Shown: positions 8,712-17,924 of the stretch, one piece after another
Layout of the letters: every line of letters begins with the position of its first letter
How positions within the stretch are numbered: the stretch's first letter is position 1
NCBI RefSeq assembly: GCF_028826105.1
Contig: NZ_JAQGPL010000001.1
Location: 3,064,501-3,128,500, forward strand
Length of the DNA stretch: 64,000 nt
Origin: Paenibacillus humicola
Lineage (GTDB): Bacteria > Bacillota > Bacilli > Paenibacillales > Paenibacillaceae
Direction: 5' to 3'
The notes under the pieces: generated by a model
The model's database searches: none
Seen by the model: only the letters and a program-made list of their open reading frames with translations
What the model was told of the DNA's origin: nothing
Made by a program: the position numbers and the translations under genes

Positions 8712-10465
8712 CCGCGAATTCCTCCTTCATAATCGGTTGGAAGCCTTAAAAAAACGGTCGTTCCTTGACCGACCGCGCTTTCGATGACGAGCTCGGCACG
8801 GCTGCCATACTGCGCGTCGATCATGCGTTTCACGTAATTCATGCCGATTCCCATCCCGACCCGCTCGTGCTCGACCTGCCCGCTGTCCAACAGCTTGCGG
8901 ACCGCCTCTTCCGTCATGCCCGCGCCGTTGTCGCGAATGGATATTTCGATCCGTTCCTCCAGCCTGACATCGACCTGAATGCAGCCGTCGTCCCGCAGCC
9001 CGTGATACAGCGCATTCTCGACAAGCGGCTGCAGGATGAACCGGGGCACCTTCAGCTGCAGCACTTCTTCGTCCACATGGATTCGCACATCGAAATGAAA
9101 ATCGTAACGGACCTGCTGCAGCGCCAAATATTCCTGCAGGGCGCCGATTTCCTCCCGGATCGTCGAAACCTGCCCCAGCTTGCCCAGGTTATAATGAAGC
9201 AGCTTGTTGAGCGACGACACGAGCCGGTCGATTTCGTCCTGGCCGTTCATGACGGCGAGCCAATGCACCGTATCGAGCGTATTCATCAGGAAATGCGGAT
9301 TGATCTGGTACAGCAGCTTTTCCACCTCCAGATCGACCCGGCGTTTTTCCTTTTGCTCCACTTCGCGAAATAAATTCCAAATTTGCTTCTTCATCTCATG
9401 AAATTGATACAGCAAATAATCGAATTCGGGAATCCGCGTGGCGGCGGTCTGGATGACGGCAGCCGGCGCGAACTGCGCTTCGCTTTGCGTCAAACGCTTC
9501 ATTTCCCCGTTAAATTTCGTCAACGGCTTGTACACCATTTTCCAGAGCAGCCAGGCAAGAACAAAGCTGACAACCAGAAAAAACAGCGCGATCAGGCTGA
9601 TCTCCTTCAGCCATCGGTTGATTTCCCGATTGTAATCGGCTTTCGGAATGACGGAAACGACGCTCCAGCCTTGATTGCTTACTTCACGGAACCAGTAATA
9701 CCCTTTGAATGTGCCGGAATGGACGTTCTCCGCCGTTTCCGGGAAATAACTGTCGATTTTGAAGACGTCCTGGTTGTCGCTGTAAGCGATCCGTCCGTTA
9801 TTGTCCAGGAACAGATGAATGCCGCCGCTTCCGAACTGCGCATTGTCGAGGATGCTCTGCGTCAGCTGAAATCCCGATTCGATGTATACGTATACATCGT
9901 CGCGTTCGGGCAAATTGACCTTCCGCAGCGCGGATAGCACGTATTGATTGTCGAACCGGCTTTCGCTGATGTGCGGACCGTAATAATCGATCATGTAATA
10001 TTGTGCCAGCAGCGGCAGCTTTTTGGGTGAAAAATGGTCTTTGACCGGAAGCGACTCGAAATCGTACGTCCCGTCGTCCGCGAAATAATACATCGTCAGT
10101 CCGATATTCGGGTTGGCGAACAGGCTGAGGTTCAAATCCCGCTTGATATCGTCGCGGATGACCGATTTCTGGAACGGCTGGTTCGTCGACAGCAGCAGAT
10201 CGAGATTGTTGCCGACCGAGCCTCCGATCGCCAATTGCTGCGAAACATGATTCAGGTTGTTGATCGAGCCTTCGAGCGACAGCTCCACCTGCCTCAGATT
10301 GCTCTGAATGCCGGCATGAATTTTGTTCGTCAGGATGGAATAGATAGCGTAATACGAAATCAGGGCGATACAGACGAACGGAACGAACGAGCTGGACAAA
10401 AAAATGATCATAATTCTGCGCTTCAGGGTCATGGAACGATGTGAAGCTTTCTTTCGCTTGATCAA
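8708..10465 (-). CDS. Sensor histidine kinase, YesM type
   Basis: 585 aa. A TTG at 10465 is the likely start, since AAGGAGG lies 9 bases upstream and the next in-frame ATG has no ribosome site. TM1 is at about 16-42, then an extracellular sensor domain, TM2 at about 290-312 and a HAMP-like linker. The His_kinase family box QINPHFLMNTLDTVHW carries the phosphorylated His, followed by an ATPase domain with N-box PLVENALYHGL. It is expected to sense a sugar or the loaded binding protein and to phosphorylate the response regulator encoded next. Confidence 0.92.
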   Translation of the reverse strand: MIKRKKASHRSMTLKRRIMIIFLSSSFVPFVCIALISYYAIYSILTNKIHAGIQSNLRQVELSLEGSINNLNHVSQQLAIGGSVGNNLDLLLSTNQPFQKSVIRDDIKRDLNLSLFANPNIGLTMYYFADDGTYDFESLPVKDHFSPKKLPLLAQYYMIDYYGPHISESRFDNQYVLSALRKVNLPERDDVYVYIESGFQLTQSILDNAQFGSGGIHLFLDNNGRIAYSDNQDVFKIDSYFPETAENVHSGTFKGYYWFREVSNQGWSVVSVIPKADYNREINRWLKEISLIALFFLVVSFVLAWLLWKMVYKPLTKFNGEMKRLTQSEAQFAPAAVIQTAATRIPEFDYLLYQFHEMKKQIWNLFREVEQKEKRRVDLEVEKLLYQINPHFLMNTLDTVHWLAVMNGQDEIDRLVSSLNKLLHYNLGKLGQVSTIREEIGALQEYLALQQVRYDFHFDVRIHVDEEVLQLKVPRFILQPLVENALYHGLRDDGCIQVDVRLEERIEISIRDNGAGMTEEAVRKLLDSGQVEHERVGMGIGMNYVKRMIDAQYGSRAELVIESAVGQGTTVFLRLPTDYEGGIRG

Positions 10466-10561
10466 TCATTGCGGCCTCCTTGTCGAAATAGGGTCTCGAA
10501 CTGAATCATATCATCTATTCTTCTTTTTCGAGAACCGTTTACGCAAAAATGAACGCAGCGC

Positions 10562-10591
10562 AAAAAAGCTCTGTACGCTTGTACAGAGCTT
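10562..10591 (-). terminator. Terminator downstream of the SDR gene
   Basis: Perfect 11-bp arms AAGCTCTGTAC / GTACAGAGCTT with a 4-base loop and a run of T on the minus strand. It separates the SDR gene from the sensor kinase operon. Confidence 0.85.
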
Positions 10592-10596
10592 CAGTT

Positions 10597-10616
10597 TACA
10601 TAATGTTAATTATGTA
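10597..10616. promoter_or_regulatory. Operator-like palindrome, copy 1
   Basis: TACATAAT-GTTA-ATTATGTA, perfect 8-bp arms. A similar palindrome lies 80 bp away at 10677-10696. No regulator can be assigned. Confidence 0.35.
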
Positions 10617-10676
10617 GTGTAAGATAAAAGACATTTTACGAGGCCTCACCCTAAAACTGGCAGATCCTATTTAGTT

Positions 10677-10696
10677 AACATAAATATAATTATGTT
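10677..10696. promoter_or_regulatory. Operator-like palindrome, copy 2
   Basis: AACATAA-N6-TTATGTT, immediately after the SDR stop codon; it shares ACATAA/TTATGT with copy 1. Confidence 0.3.
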
Positions 10697-10718
10697 TCTA
10701 AATCGTTTCAGGGAACCT

Positions 10719-11462
10719 TTACATCGTCTGACCGCAGTCGGCCGTCACGATTTGACCCGTCATCGATTCCTGCTCTAGAATCGCAACAATAAGCGCGGCG
10801 ATATCGTTGGCGGTCGAAATGCGCTGCAGCGGTATGCTGCCGGTGAGCCGGCCCATATTCTCCTCCCGTCCCGCCCACCATCTGGTGGCCACCGCGCCCG
10901 GAGCGACGCAGTTGACCCGGATTTCCGGAGCGAGCGCATGCGCCAGCGATTTCGTCAGCCCGTGCACCGCCGCTTTGGATACGGCGTACGGCATCGATGA
11001 GCCGACTCCCGTACTCCCTGCGATACTGCCGACATTGACGATCGCTCCGTTTTTGCTGCCTTTCATGTAAGCAGCAGCGGCCCGCGCGCAGAAAAACATC
11101 CCTTTGACGTTCACATTGTACAGTTCGTCCCAAACGTCCCCCTCCGCCGCATCCAAATCGCCGAGCTCGATATGTCGGGTAATGCTGGCATTGTTAACCA
11201 GGAAATCAATCGTGCCGAATTGTTCGGCGACCGAAGCCGTCATCGCTTTCACTTCTTCGTTCTTGGATACATCCGCCTGGATGGCGATTGCCCGGCCGCC
11301 CTCGGACTCGATCATCCGGACCGTTTCCTCCGCCTCGGTCCTGGAACGCGAATAGTTAACGGCAACCGCCGCTCCCCGTTTCGCCAGCAGCAGGCTGACT
11401 TCTCTTCCGATGCCGGTCCCGCCGCCCGTCACCAGCGCCGCTTTTCCTTGTAATTCGATCAT
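10719..11462 (-). CDS. Short-chain dehydrogenase/reductase, FabG-like
   Basis: 247 aa, classical SDR. Cofactor motif TGGGTGIG at 12-19, NNA at 90-92, catalytic S146, Y159 and K163 (YAVSK). It would reduce or oxidise a carbonyl or alcohol with NAD(P)H. Family members range from 3-oxoacyl-ACP reductases to sugar dehydrogenases, and the setting among sugar genes favours the latter. ATG start with AAGGAG upstream; ends at a strong terminator. Confidence 0.88.
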   Translation of the reverse strand: MIELQGKAALVTGGGTGIGREVSLLLAKRGAAVAVNYSRSRTEAEETVRMIESEGGRAIAIQADVSKNEEVKAMTASVAEQFGTIDFLVNNASITRHIELGDLDAAEGDVWDELYNVNVKGMFFCARAAAAYMKGSKNGAIVNVGSIAGSTGVGSSMPYAVSKAAVHGLTKSLAHALAPEIRVNCVAPGAVATRWWAGREENMGRLTGSIPLQRISTANDIAALIVAILEQESMTGQIVTADCGQTM

Positions 11463-11814
11463 CCTTCATCGCTCCTTGCTTCGAATTTTCGTTCCCCAGA
11501 TCAGTTTAAAGCACACCGCCGGTTTTGTATAATTGAAAGAAACGAACTTTAAATTCAATTTTACTGAATGAATTTACGGAGATGAGCAAATGGACCTGAA
11601 AGCATCCGCTGGCGGATCGGCAGGATCAGTTTCGTGAAAACGGCCGAAGAAGAACAACTGCAGCAATAGGCAGCATGTTTTACTCCTACTGGCAAAAATC
11701 CTTCTCCATATATGCTTTAGCAAGTCTTCACCTTACCACATGGCGGCAAAAAGCCGCTCTCCCGAACGAGAGAGCGGCTTCAATAGCACTATGATTGCGA
11801 GATCCGATAAAGCG
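11463..11814. other. Intergenic region between SDR and aldo-keto reductase genes
   Basis: Contains an AT-rich promoter-like stretch (11515-11575) and, at 11750-11780, the terminator of the aldo-keto reductase gene. Very short frames at 11583-11637 are not supported as genes. Confidence 0.5.
11750..11780 (-). terminator. Terminator of aldo-keto reductase 1
   Basis: AAGCCGCTCTC / GAGAGCGGCTT stem followed by TTTTT on the minus strand. Confidence 0.8.
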
Positions 11815-12711
11815 TTATCCTTGTCCGACCCACTCGGCTGCCGCCACTTCCTTCCAGCGGGCGCGAATGGCATTATACAGCTCCTGAGGCAGCGGGCCGC
11901 CTTCCAGCAGCTTCGCGTTCTCGAGCCAGCGGTCCGGATTGGCCGTACCGACAATCGCCGTTTGAACGCCGGGGACCGAAAGCGTAAAACGAAGCGCCGT
12001 ACCGACCGATTCCTTCAAATCGGCCTGCAGAAAATCGTATTTCAGCTCGCTCAGGCGGTCCCAATAGGTATGAGCGTAAGCGTTTTCGGGCTTCGAGCCC
12101 GTTTTCCAAGCCGCGTTGGCGATCGGCCGCTTCACGACGACGCCCATGCCGCGCTTCGCCGCTTCGGGAATCGTCAGTTCGATCGCTTCCTGGTCGGCGA
12201 TGCTGACGGACGTTTCCAGCGAATCGAACGCCCCGCATTCGATGGCGTACAGCGCGGCTTTATGGTCACCGCTGTATCCGATATAACGCGTTTTCCCCTG
12301 CTCTTTGGCGCGCTGCAGCACTTCGATGACTTCACCCCGGCGAAGCAGCTCTTCGCTGCAGCCGTGCAGATGAATAACATCGACAAATTCCGTTTTCAGC
12401 CGTTTCAGGCTGCGGTCGATGGATTGCTCCAGCATTGCGGGAGTCCAGTCGGGCAAATCGAAGCCGGAAGCATGTCCGCATTTGGTAAACAAATAAAAAT
12501 CGTCCCGGCGGTGTCCGACCGTCTGACCGATGAGCTCTTCGCTGATATTATAGCATTCGGCGGTATCGATGACGTTCAAACCGGCATCGAGCGCACTGCC
12601 GAGCAGCTTCTCGACCTGCTGCGGCGTCGCCTGCTGAAAGCCGATTTCCGCCCCGCCAAAACCGAGCACGCTCACTTCCATGTCCGTATTGCCGTATTTT
12701 CTGCGTTCCAT
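11815..12711 (-). CDS. Aldo-keto reductase
   Basis: 298 aa TIM-barrel NADP-dependent reductase. The catalytic tetrad is visible: D49 (VIDTAECY), Y54, K77 (FTKCG) and the His of the HLHG segment near 115-120. The N-terminus is the usual YGNTDMEVSVLGFG beta-hairpin cap. It reduces sugar aldehydes or ketones; the exact substrate is unknown. It is transcribed divergently from a second aldo-keto reductase with which it shares an intergenic region of under 200 bp. Confidence 0.87.
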   Translation of the reverse strand: MERRKYGNTDMEVSVLGFGGAEIGFQQATPQQVEKLLGSALDAGLNVIDTAECYNISEELIGQTVGHRRDDFYLFTKCGHASGFDLPDWTPAMLEQSIDRSLKRLKTEFVDVIHLHGCSEELLRRGEVIEVLQRAKEQGKTRYIGYSGDHKAALYAIECGAFDSLETSVSIADQEAIELTIPEAAKRGMGVVVKRPIANAAWKTGSKPENAYAHTYWDRLSELKYDFLQADLKESVGTALRFTLSVPGVQTAIVGTANPDRWLENAKLLEGGPLPQELYNAIRARWKEVAAAEWVGQG

Positions 12712-12827
12712 CTCGTGTTCCCTCCTGCCGTTTTGATAGATTTACAGTCCAATTCTAATTATACCGCCAGGGCACTGGAAGAAATAGTACTGAAATAAAT
12801 GTAAGTAACGCAAGTCCATTTCACGTC

Positions 12828-12856
12828 TTGCCCCCGGTCTCCCCCTTTTCTATAAT
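12828..12856 (+). promoter_or_regulatory. Sigma-A promoter of aldo-keto reductase 2
   Basis: TTGCCC (12828-12833), 17-bp spacer, TATAAT (12851-12856), 40 bp upstream of the GTG start. Confidence 0.6.
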
Positions 12857-12896
12857 GGTTGCGAATGCAAGCGTCACAAAGAAGGGAGCTGGAAAC

Positions 12897-13826
12897 GTGA
12901 AATACCGGAGACTTGGCAAGACGGAGCTGAAAGTATCGGTCGTCGGCGTAGGCACCTGGCAGTTTGGCGGCGCATGGGGCAAAGATTTTACCCAAGATGA
13001 AGTCGATGCCATTCTGGACAAGGCGAAGGAAGAGGGCATCAACCTGCTCGACACGGCGGAGTGCTATGGTCATCATCTGTCGGAAAGCTTCATCGGCAGC
13101 TACATCGACCGGACCAAAAGCCGCGATCAATGGGTCATCGCCACCAAGTTCGGCCACAACCATGCGGACCGCAACTCGACCACGGTCAACTATTGGTCGG
13201 CCGCCGAGGTACTGAAGCAGCTGGACGATTCGTTGAAATCGCTGCGGACCGATTATGTCGACCTGTACCAATTCCACTCCGGCCCGGACGAGGTGTTCGA
13301 TAACGACGAGCTGTGGACGGCGCTGGACAAGCAGGTGCAGGCAGGAAAAATCCGCAATCTCGGCATCTCGATCGGCAGCAACGACAATCTGCATCAGACG
13401 GCGCAGGCGACGGAGCGGAACGCCAAAGCGATCCAGGTCGTGTACAACCGGTTAGATGTAACGCCGGAAAACCGCGTGTTCCCCTCCTGCATCGACCAGG
13501 ATCTCGGCGTGCTGGCCCGCGTGCCGCTGGCAAGCGGTTATTTGAGCGGAAAATATAAGCCCGGCGCCGAATTTGCCGCGAACGACGTCCGCTCGCGACA
13601 CGACAAGGAGCAGACCGCCGAGAAGCTGCGCAGAGTGGAGGATATTCGCAAGACCGAGGTACCGGAAGGAGCCAATATGGCGGAATGGGCGCTTGCCTGG
13701 TGCCTGAAACACCCCGCCGTCACCTGCGTCATCCCCGGCTGCAAAAGCCCGGAGCAGGTGGAAACGAACGCGCGTGCGGCAAGCTTCGATTTTGTCAGCG
13801 ACAATCATCCGCAGGCATGGAAATAA
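12897..13826 (+). CDS. Aldo-keto reductase
   Basis: 309 aa from a GTG at 12897 (VKYRRLGKTELK), chosen because GAAGGGAG lies 8 bases upstream; the longer frame begins inside the -35/-10 region of its own promoter and cannot be right. Catalytic residues D52 (LLDTAECY), Y57, K84 (ATKFG) and the His in the YQFHSG segment are present. This is an AKR of the oxidoreductase YajO/Tas kind, NADPH-dependent, probably acting on sugar or small aldehyde substrates. It ends at a very strong terminator. Confidence 0.88.
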   Translation: MKYRRLGKTELKVSVVGVGTWQFGGAWGKDFTQDEVDAILDKAKEEGINLLDTAECYGHHLSESFIGSYIDRTKSRDQWVIATKFGHNHADRNSTTVNYWSAAEVLKQLDDSLKSLRTDYVDLYQFHSGPDEVFDNDELWTALDKQVQAGKIRNLGISIGSNDNLHQTAQATERNAKAIQVVYNRLDVTPENRVFPSCIDQDLGVLARVPLASGYLSGKYKPGAEFAANDVRSRHDKEQTAEKLRRVEDIRKTEVPEGANMAEWALAWCLKHPAVTCVIPGCKSPEQVETNARAASFDFVSDNHPQAWK

Positions 13827-13840
13827 AGCAAGAGACAGCG

Positions 13841-13879
13841 AAAAGGCGCCGATTGCTTCCCGTGCAATCGGCGCCTTTT
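13841..13879. terminator. Bidirectional terminator
   Basis: Perfect 16-bp arms AAAAGGCGCCGATTGC / GCAATCGGCGCCTTTT with a 7-base loop. It can stop both the aldo-keto reductase (+) and the serine hydrolase (-). A degenerate copy of the right arm (GCAATCAGCGCCTTTTG) recurs at about 13902-13918. Confidence 0.9.
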
Positions 13880-14041
13880 GTTATGAGTCGGTGCCTCCCC
13901 TGCAATCAGCGCCTTTTGATAGGAACCGGTTTCGTACTTTTGCCGTCGTCGTTTTCGCTTCCAGCGCCCGAGCTAAGGACCGGCTTCATGCCGGCAATGC
14001 TCCCGCCTTCGCTTATCGCTTCGCGGTATCGGCTTGCCCGC

Positions 14042-15523
14042 CTATTGCCGCTCCGGCTCCGCCCTGCCCTCGATCGGCGGCATATCGAAAGGATTAAACG
14101 TCAGATTCCGCTCGAAATGCAGGCTCAGCCGCTCTCCTTCAAATTGAGACGTTATTGTATACGTAAAGGTCGTCTCGATAAAACGCCACGACATGACGAA
14201 GGTCGTCTCATCCTTCCAGGCGCCGCTGGCGGCGACCGTCCACGGTTTGCCGATCGGCTGAACCCATTCGTTCTCGGCCGCGAGCGTCTCGCCTATCATC
14301 CATGAGCCGATCCCGCAGCGCACAGCGTGCTCGCCCCGGTCATCCTTCAGCTTGAACACGCAAATCCCGTCTTCGAACGTATACGAAACGCTGACAGCCG
14401 CTTTCGCATTCGGTTCCAGCCGAAACGTTTTGCCGGATACTTCCGCCGCCGCTGCGGTCACCGGCCGCCCGGACTGCGGCGGATACACAAGGGCCGCGAT
14501 TTGACGCTGCAGCGCCGAATCGTCCGCATGAACGTCGGCCCCCGCATCCATTCGGAAGCCCGGCAGCAAATGCTCCCAGACCAGCTCGAAAATTTGTCCC
14601 ATCTTGTCCGTGCCGCTGAGAAGGGCGATCACCGCGTCCTGCTCCGGCAGTACGATCGACATTTGGCCGAAAGCGCCGTCTCCGCGGTAGGCCCCCCGAT
14701 ATTTGCACCGCCAGAACTGGTAGCCGTAGCCGCACGCCCAATCGTTCTCGCCTTCTTTTTCGGGCTCGCTGGTGGGGATATGGGCCGCGCTCGCTTCCTC
14801 CACCCAAGCTTCGGACAGAAGCCGCCGGCCGTTCCACATCCCTTTCTGCAAATACAGCTGGCCGAACTTGGCGATCGCTTCGTTCGTCGTTTGAAGGCCG
14901 GACGCGCCGATGTTCCGCCCCAGCGGACACGTATCCCATTCGGTGTGCGCAATCCCGAGCGGATCGAACAGGCGCGGCTTCAAATAATCGACGAGCGTTT
15001 GTCCGGTCAGCTTCGTTATGATCGCCGACAGCATGTAGCTGGCGCCGCTGTTGTACAGAAAATGCGTGCCGGGCGTAAACGCGATCGGCGTTTCGAGAAA
15101 CGCCTTGACAAAATCGCCTTCCGGCTGCTGCCGCTGAATCGCGCCCGTCTCCACATCGTGACCGGTCGACATCGACAGCAGATGGCGTAACCGCAGCCCG
15201 GACATATTGGCGGCGATCGCCTCGGTTACATATTCCGGAAAAAGGTCGATCACGAGGTCGTCGACCGTCAGCCGCCCTTCCTGCACGGCAAAGCCGATGG
15301 CCGTCGAGGAGAAGCTTTTGCTCAGCGAAAACAGCATATGCGGACGGTTCAATGCATAAGGAGCCCACGCTCCTTCGGCGGCAACCGCGCCATGGCGTAC
15401 AATCATGAAGCTGTGCATTTCTATCCCGTTATATTCCACCGCCTGAAGAAAAGCGCCGATCGCATCCGGAGCGATACCCAGCTCCTGCGGTTTTCTGCGC
15501 GGAAACGTAAACGTTTGCAACAT
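14042..15523 (-). CDS. Serine hydrolase of the beta-lactamase / penicillin-binding fold
   Basis: 493 aa. The class C-like catalytic motif SxxK is at S66-L-S-K69 (MLFSLSKSF), and a Tyr motif (LYNSGASY) lies near 160. The C-terminal ~130 residues form an extra beta-rich domain, as in EstB/FmtA-like hydrolases. No signal peptide is seen, so it is probably cytosolic. Such proteins are esterases or amidases rather than true beta-lactamases. It diverges from the NIPSNAP gene. Confidence 0.85.
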   Translation of the reverse strand: MLQTFTFPRRKPQELGIAPDAIGAFLQAVEYNGIEMHSFMIVRHGAVAAEGAWAPYALNRPHMLFSLSKSFSSTAIGFAVQEGRLTVDDLVIDLFPEYVTEAIAANMSGLRLRHLLSMSTGHDVETGAIQRQQPEGDFVKAFLETPIAFTPGTHFLYNSGASYMLSAIITKLTGQTLVDYLKPRLFDPLGIAHTEWDTCPLGRNIGASGLQTTNEAIAKFGQLYLQKGMWNGRRLLSEAWVEEASAAHIPTSEPEKEGENDWACGYGYQFWRCKYRGAYRGDGAFGQMSIVLPEQDAVIALLSGTDKMGQIFELVWEHLLPGFRMDAGADVHADDSALQRQIAALVYPPQSGRPVTAAAAEVSGKTFRLEPNAKAAVSVSYTFEDGICVFKLKDDRGEHAVRCGIGSWMIGETLAAENEWVQPIGKPWTVAASGAWKDETTFVMSWRFIETTFTYTITSQFEGERLSLHFERNLTFNPFDMPPIEGRAEPERQ

Positions 15524-15587
15524 TATCCAATCCCTCCCTTACGAGCGATTGTACCTTGAGTCCGCCGTCTTTTCAATTCGGTTACTT

Positions 15588-15599
15588 TAACTATAGTTA
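15588..15599. promoter_or_regulatory. Palindrome in a divergent promoter region
   Basis: Perfect 12-bp palindrome TAACTATAGTTA between the divergently transcribed serine hydrolase and NIPSNAP genes. Operator function is only inferred from position. Confidence 0.3.
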
Positions 15600-15679
15600 G
15601 TAGTCATAAGATCACCCCTTTTCCGCGGCATGCGAATCCGTTACACTACAACTATGCTGAAAGAGGAGATGATTGGACC

Positions 15680-15997
15680 ATGATCTACGAGCTGCGCATT
15701 TACCATATACTTCCGGGTAGATGGGAGGCGATCAACGACCGGTTCAAAAACCATACACTGTCCATTTTTAACCGGCTCGGGATGAAAGTTGTCGATTTCT
15801 GGGAAAGCATGGAGGACAAGCCTAAGCTGTATTACGTCATGGAATACGAATCGATGGAAGCGCGCGACCGCCAGTGGGAAACGTTCAGGGACGACCCGGA
15901 ATGGATCGAGGCACGCACGAAATCGGAGGAAGACGGCAAAATCGTGGAAAAGGTCGACGTTATTTTTATGAAACGCGCCGAATATTTCAGAAAATAA
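15680..15997 (+). CDS. NIPSNAP family protein
   Basis: 105 aa, ATG with GAGGAG ribosome site. The start MIYELRIYHILPGRWEAI and the later YYVMEYESMEARDRQW segment are characteristic of the NIPSNAP fold, a ferredoxin-like alpha-beta domain related to dimeric alpha-beta barrel enzymes. The biochemical role in bacteria is unclear; members often sit beside sugar or aromatic catabolic genes. Terminated by a strong hairpin. Confidence 0.85.
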   Translation: MIYELRIYHILPGRWEAINDRFKNHTLSIFNRLGMKVVDFWESMEDKPKLYYVMEYESMEARDRQWETFRDDPEWIEARTKSEEDGKIVEKVDVIFMKRAEYFRK

Positions 15998-16000
15998 AAG

Positions 16001-16030
16001 GAAGCGGCGCCGGTATGGCGCCGCTTTCCC
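16001..16030 (+). terminator. Terminator of the NIPSNAP gene
   Basis: AAGCGGCGCC / GGCGCCGCTT stem with a 5-base loop followed by TT. Confidence 0.7.
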
Positions 16031-16146
16031 ATTCAAGCTCCGGTACCCGCTATGCCCGGAGCCTCCGATACAAGTATCATCCCCGAAGAACGGCCTGTAT
16101 CGGGGTCATTACCAGCCGCCATCCGTCAGGAGCCGTTTAGTCCGCA

Positions 16147-16911
16147 TTAAAACTCGGCGCCCATCGCCTTCAGATTGCGCGCGCTGACGGCCAATGCTTC
16201 GAACGGGTCGCGCCCGTAGCAGTTGTCCTGCTCGACGGCCGCCCATTCCACGCCGATCGCTTCGCAGGCGTCCAAAATCCGGCGGAAATTCATGTTCCCT
16301 TCCCCGACTTCGGCAAACCGCTGGCCTTCGGCCGTGACGACCATGTCCTTCAAATGGACGACCTTCATCCGGCCTTTTACTTTGTCGATCCATGCCGACG
16401 GGTCGCCGCCTCCGGCCTGCACCCAGAACACATCGAGCTCGAAATCGACCGCTGACGGATCGGTCTCCTGAAGCAGCAGCTCCATGCCCGATTGTCCGTC
16501 AAATTTGGCGAATTCGAAGCTGTGATTGTGATAAATAAACGTCAGCCCGGCTTCCTTCAGCTTGCGTCCCACGTCGGACGCCTCCTTGGCGAACCGGAGA
16601 AAGCCTTCCTTGCTGCCGCGATATTCGCCCGGCATCGAGCCGAGCCCGACATACCGGCAGTTCCACAGCTTATGCTGCGCAATGACCGCATCGGGATTGT
16701 TCCACAGCTCCTGATATCCGATATGCGTCGCGCAAATCTCCAGCTGCTCCCGGTCGGCAAACTCTTTCAGAGCCGCCGGATCGATCGGACCGACACCGGA
16801 AACCTGCACGGCATTGTACCCGATTTCCTTCACCTTTCTCAGCGACTTCGCGATATCCTCCGGCGTTTTCAGAAACTCCCGCAGCGTATAAAGCTGAGCG
16901 GCGATTTTCAT
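16147..16911 (-). CDS. Sugar phosphate isomerase/epimerase (TIM barrel)
   Basis: 254 aa from the ATG at 16911 (MKIAAQLYTLREFL), preceded by GGGGAGGAATCGAA. AP-endonuclease-2-like TIM barrel of the IolE/xylose isomerase type; metal ligands are suggested by YHNHSFEF, the FELDVFWV segment and the WAAVEQD end strand. Its start overlaps the stop of the upstream paralogous gene by four bases. The two probably act together or as a heteromeric pair in ketose or inositol metabolism; the substrate is not determinable. Confidence 0.87.
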   Translation of the reverse strand: MKIAAQLYTLREFLKTPEDIAKSLRKVKEIGYNAVQVSGVGPIDPAALKEFADREQLEICATHIGYQELWNNPDAVIAQHKLWNCRYVGLGSMPGEYRGSKEGFLRFAKEASDVGRKLKEAGLTFIYHNHSFEFAKFDGQSGMELLLQETDPSAVDFELDVFWVQAGGGDPSAWIDKVKGRMKVVHLKDMVVTAEGQRFAEVGEGNMNFRRILDACEAIGVEWAAVEQDNCYGRDPFEALAVSARNLKAMGAEF

Positions 16912-17684
16912 TTCGATTCCTCCCCGAATATTCGTTTCATAAAGGCCAGGCTTGCGGGCAGCTCCGACGCAGGATCGTGCACCGTACATTCGGCGGAAAT
17001 CATGCCGCTGTAGCCTGCCGCTTTGAGCGCCGCCGCGAATTGCTCGTACGGATAGCTCCCCGTCCCCGGCGAAAGCCGGCCCGTGTCGGCCAGATGGATA
17101 TGCGCCAGCCAGTCCTTATGGTCGATCAGCGTCTGCAGCGGCTCGTCCTCTTCGTCCATATGGTAAAAATCGGCCAAAACCCGGACGGATGGATGATTGA
17201 CCCGCTGCGCGAACATGACCGCCTCGGCGACGCTGTTCACGATATTGGATTCCTTCCGGTTCAGCGGTTCGATGGCCAGCGTGATGCCGGTGCCGGCGAA
17301 CTGGCCGCCGATCCATTCCAGCAGCTGCACGAACTGCTCCTCTGCACGGCTTCGCTCCCAGCCGTCCGGAACATGACGCGAACGGCCGCTGCCGAGCACG
17401 GCGATTTTCGCTCCGATCGACTCGAGCGCCGACGCGGTCCGGTGAATGTAACGCCGGATCCGATCCGGCTCCGTCTCGGGGCCGACGACCTTGATCCCGC
17501 CCGGGAAAAAGACGTTGAACGCCTTTGCAGGGAGCGGGCTGTTTCGATACGCCTGCAGCTTCTCCCGAGGCTCCTGCACGCTGTCGAGATCGAGCGATAC
17601 GACTGGACATTCCACGTAGTCGAAGCCAAGCTCCTTGTACATAGGCGCATGTTCGATGCCCGTACACCATCCGAATGAAATCAA
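16908..17684 (-). CDS. Sugar phosphate isomerase/epimerase (TIM barrel)
   Basis: 258 aa, starting MISFGWCTGIEHAPMYKELG. Same superfamily as its downstream neighbour, with EPLNRKESNIVNS (metal-binding Glu), LADFYHMDEE and HIHLADTGR (metal-binding His) visible in the expected barrel order, and a final SAEC strand. First gene of a two-gene operon coupled through an ATGA overlap. Close in type to tagatose/psicose 3-epimerases and hydroxypyruvate isomerases; the reaction is unresolved. Confidence 0.87.
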   Translation of the reverse strand: MISFGWCTGIEHAPMYKELGFDYVECPVVSLDLDSVQEPREKLQAYRNSPLPAKAFNVFFPGGIKVVGPETEPDRIRRYIHRTASALESIGAKIAVLGSGRSRHVPDGWERSRAEEQFVQLLEWIGGQFAGTGITLAIEPLNRKESNIVNSVAEAVMFAQRVNHPSVRVLADFYHMDEEDEPLQTLIDHKDWLAHIHLADTGRLSPGTGSYPYEQFAAALKAAGYSGMISAECTVHDPASELPASLAFMKRIFGEESK

Positions 17685-17759
17685 ATTTTTCCCTCCTTCT
17701 ATGAAAACGCATTCAGCCTAAGCATACATGGAAAAAATGGCCTGTACAATAACCGGAGC

Positions 17760-17924
17760 GCGGAGGGCCGGAAAAAAAATTGGCAAGTCGCCGCGAACCT
17801 GTACATATACTCCAGAGAAACCGAGCTCTGCGAGGCTTATTTTGTTTTGGGGGAAATTGGAACGATGAAAGCGGCTCGCGTCCTTCGGCGCCAAAGCCCG
17901 AAAAAATGACAAGAGGTGGTAAAA
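17760..17924 (+). promoter_or_regulatory. Long GC-rich leader of the autolysin gene
   Basis: A possible promoter (TTGGCA with TACATA/TATACT, about 17780-17812) is followed by about 100 bp that look structured: GAGCTC, a GCGAGG run, a GGGGGAA segment and the hairpin CGTCCTTCGGCG. The style recalls c-di-AMP (ydaO) leaders, which often precede such wall hydrolases, but the closing 3' half is not seen, so I do not name a riboswitch. Confidence 0.3.
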
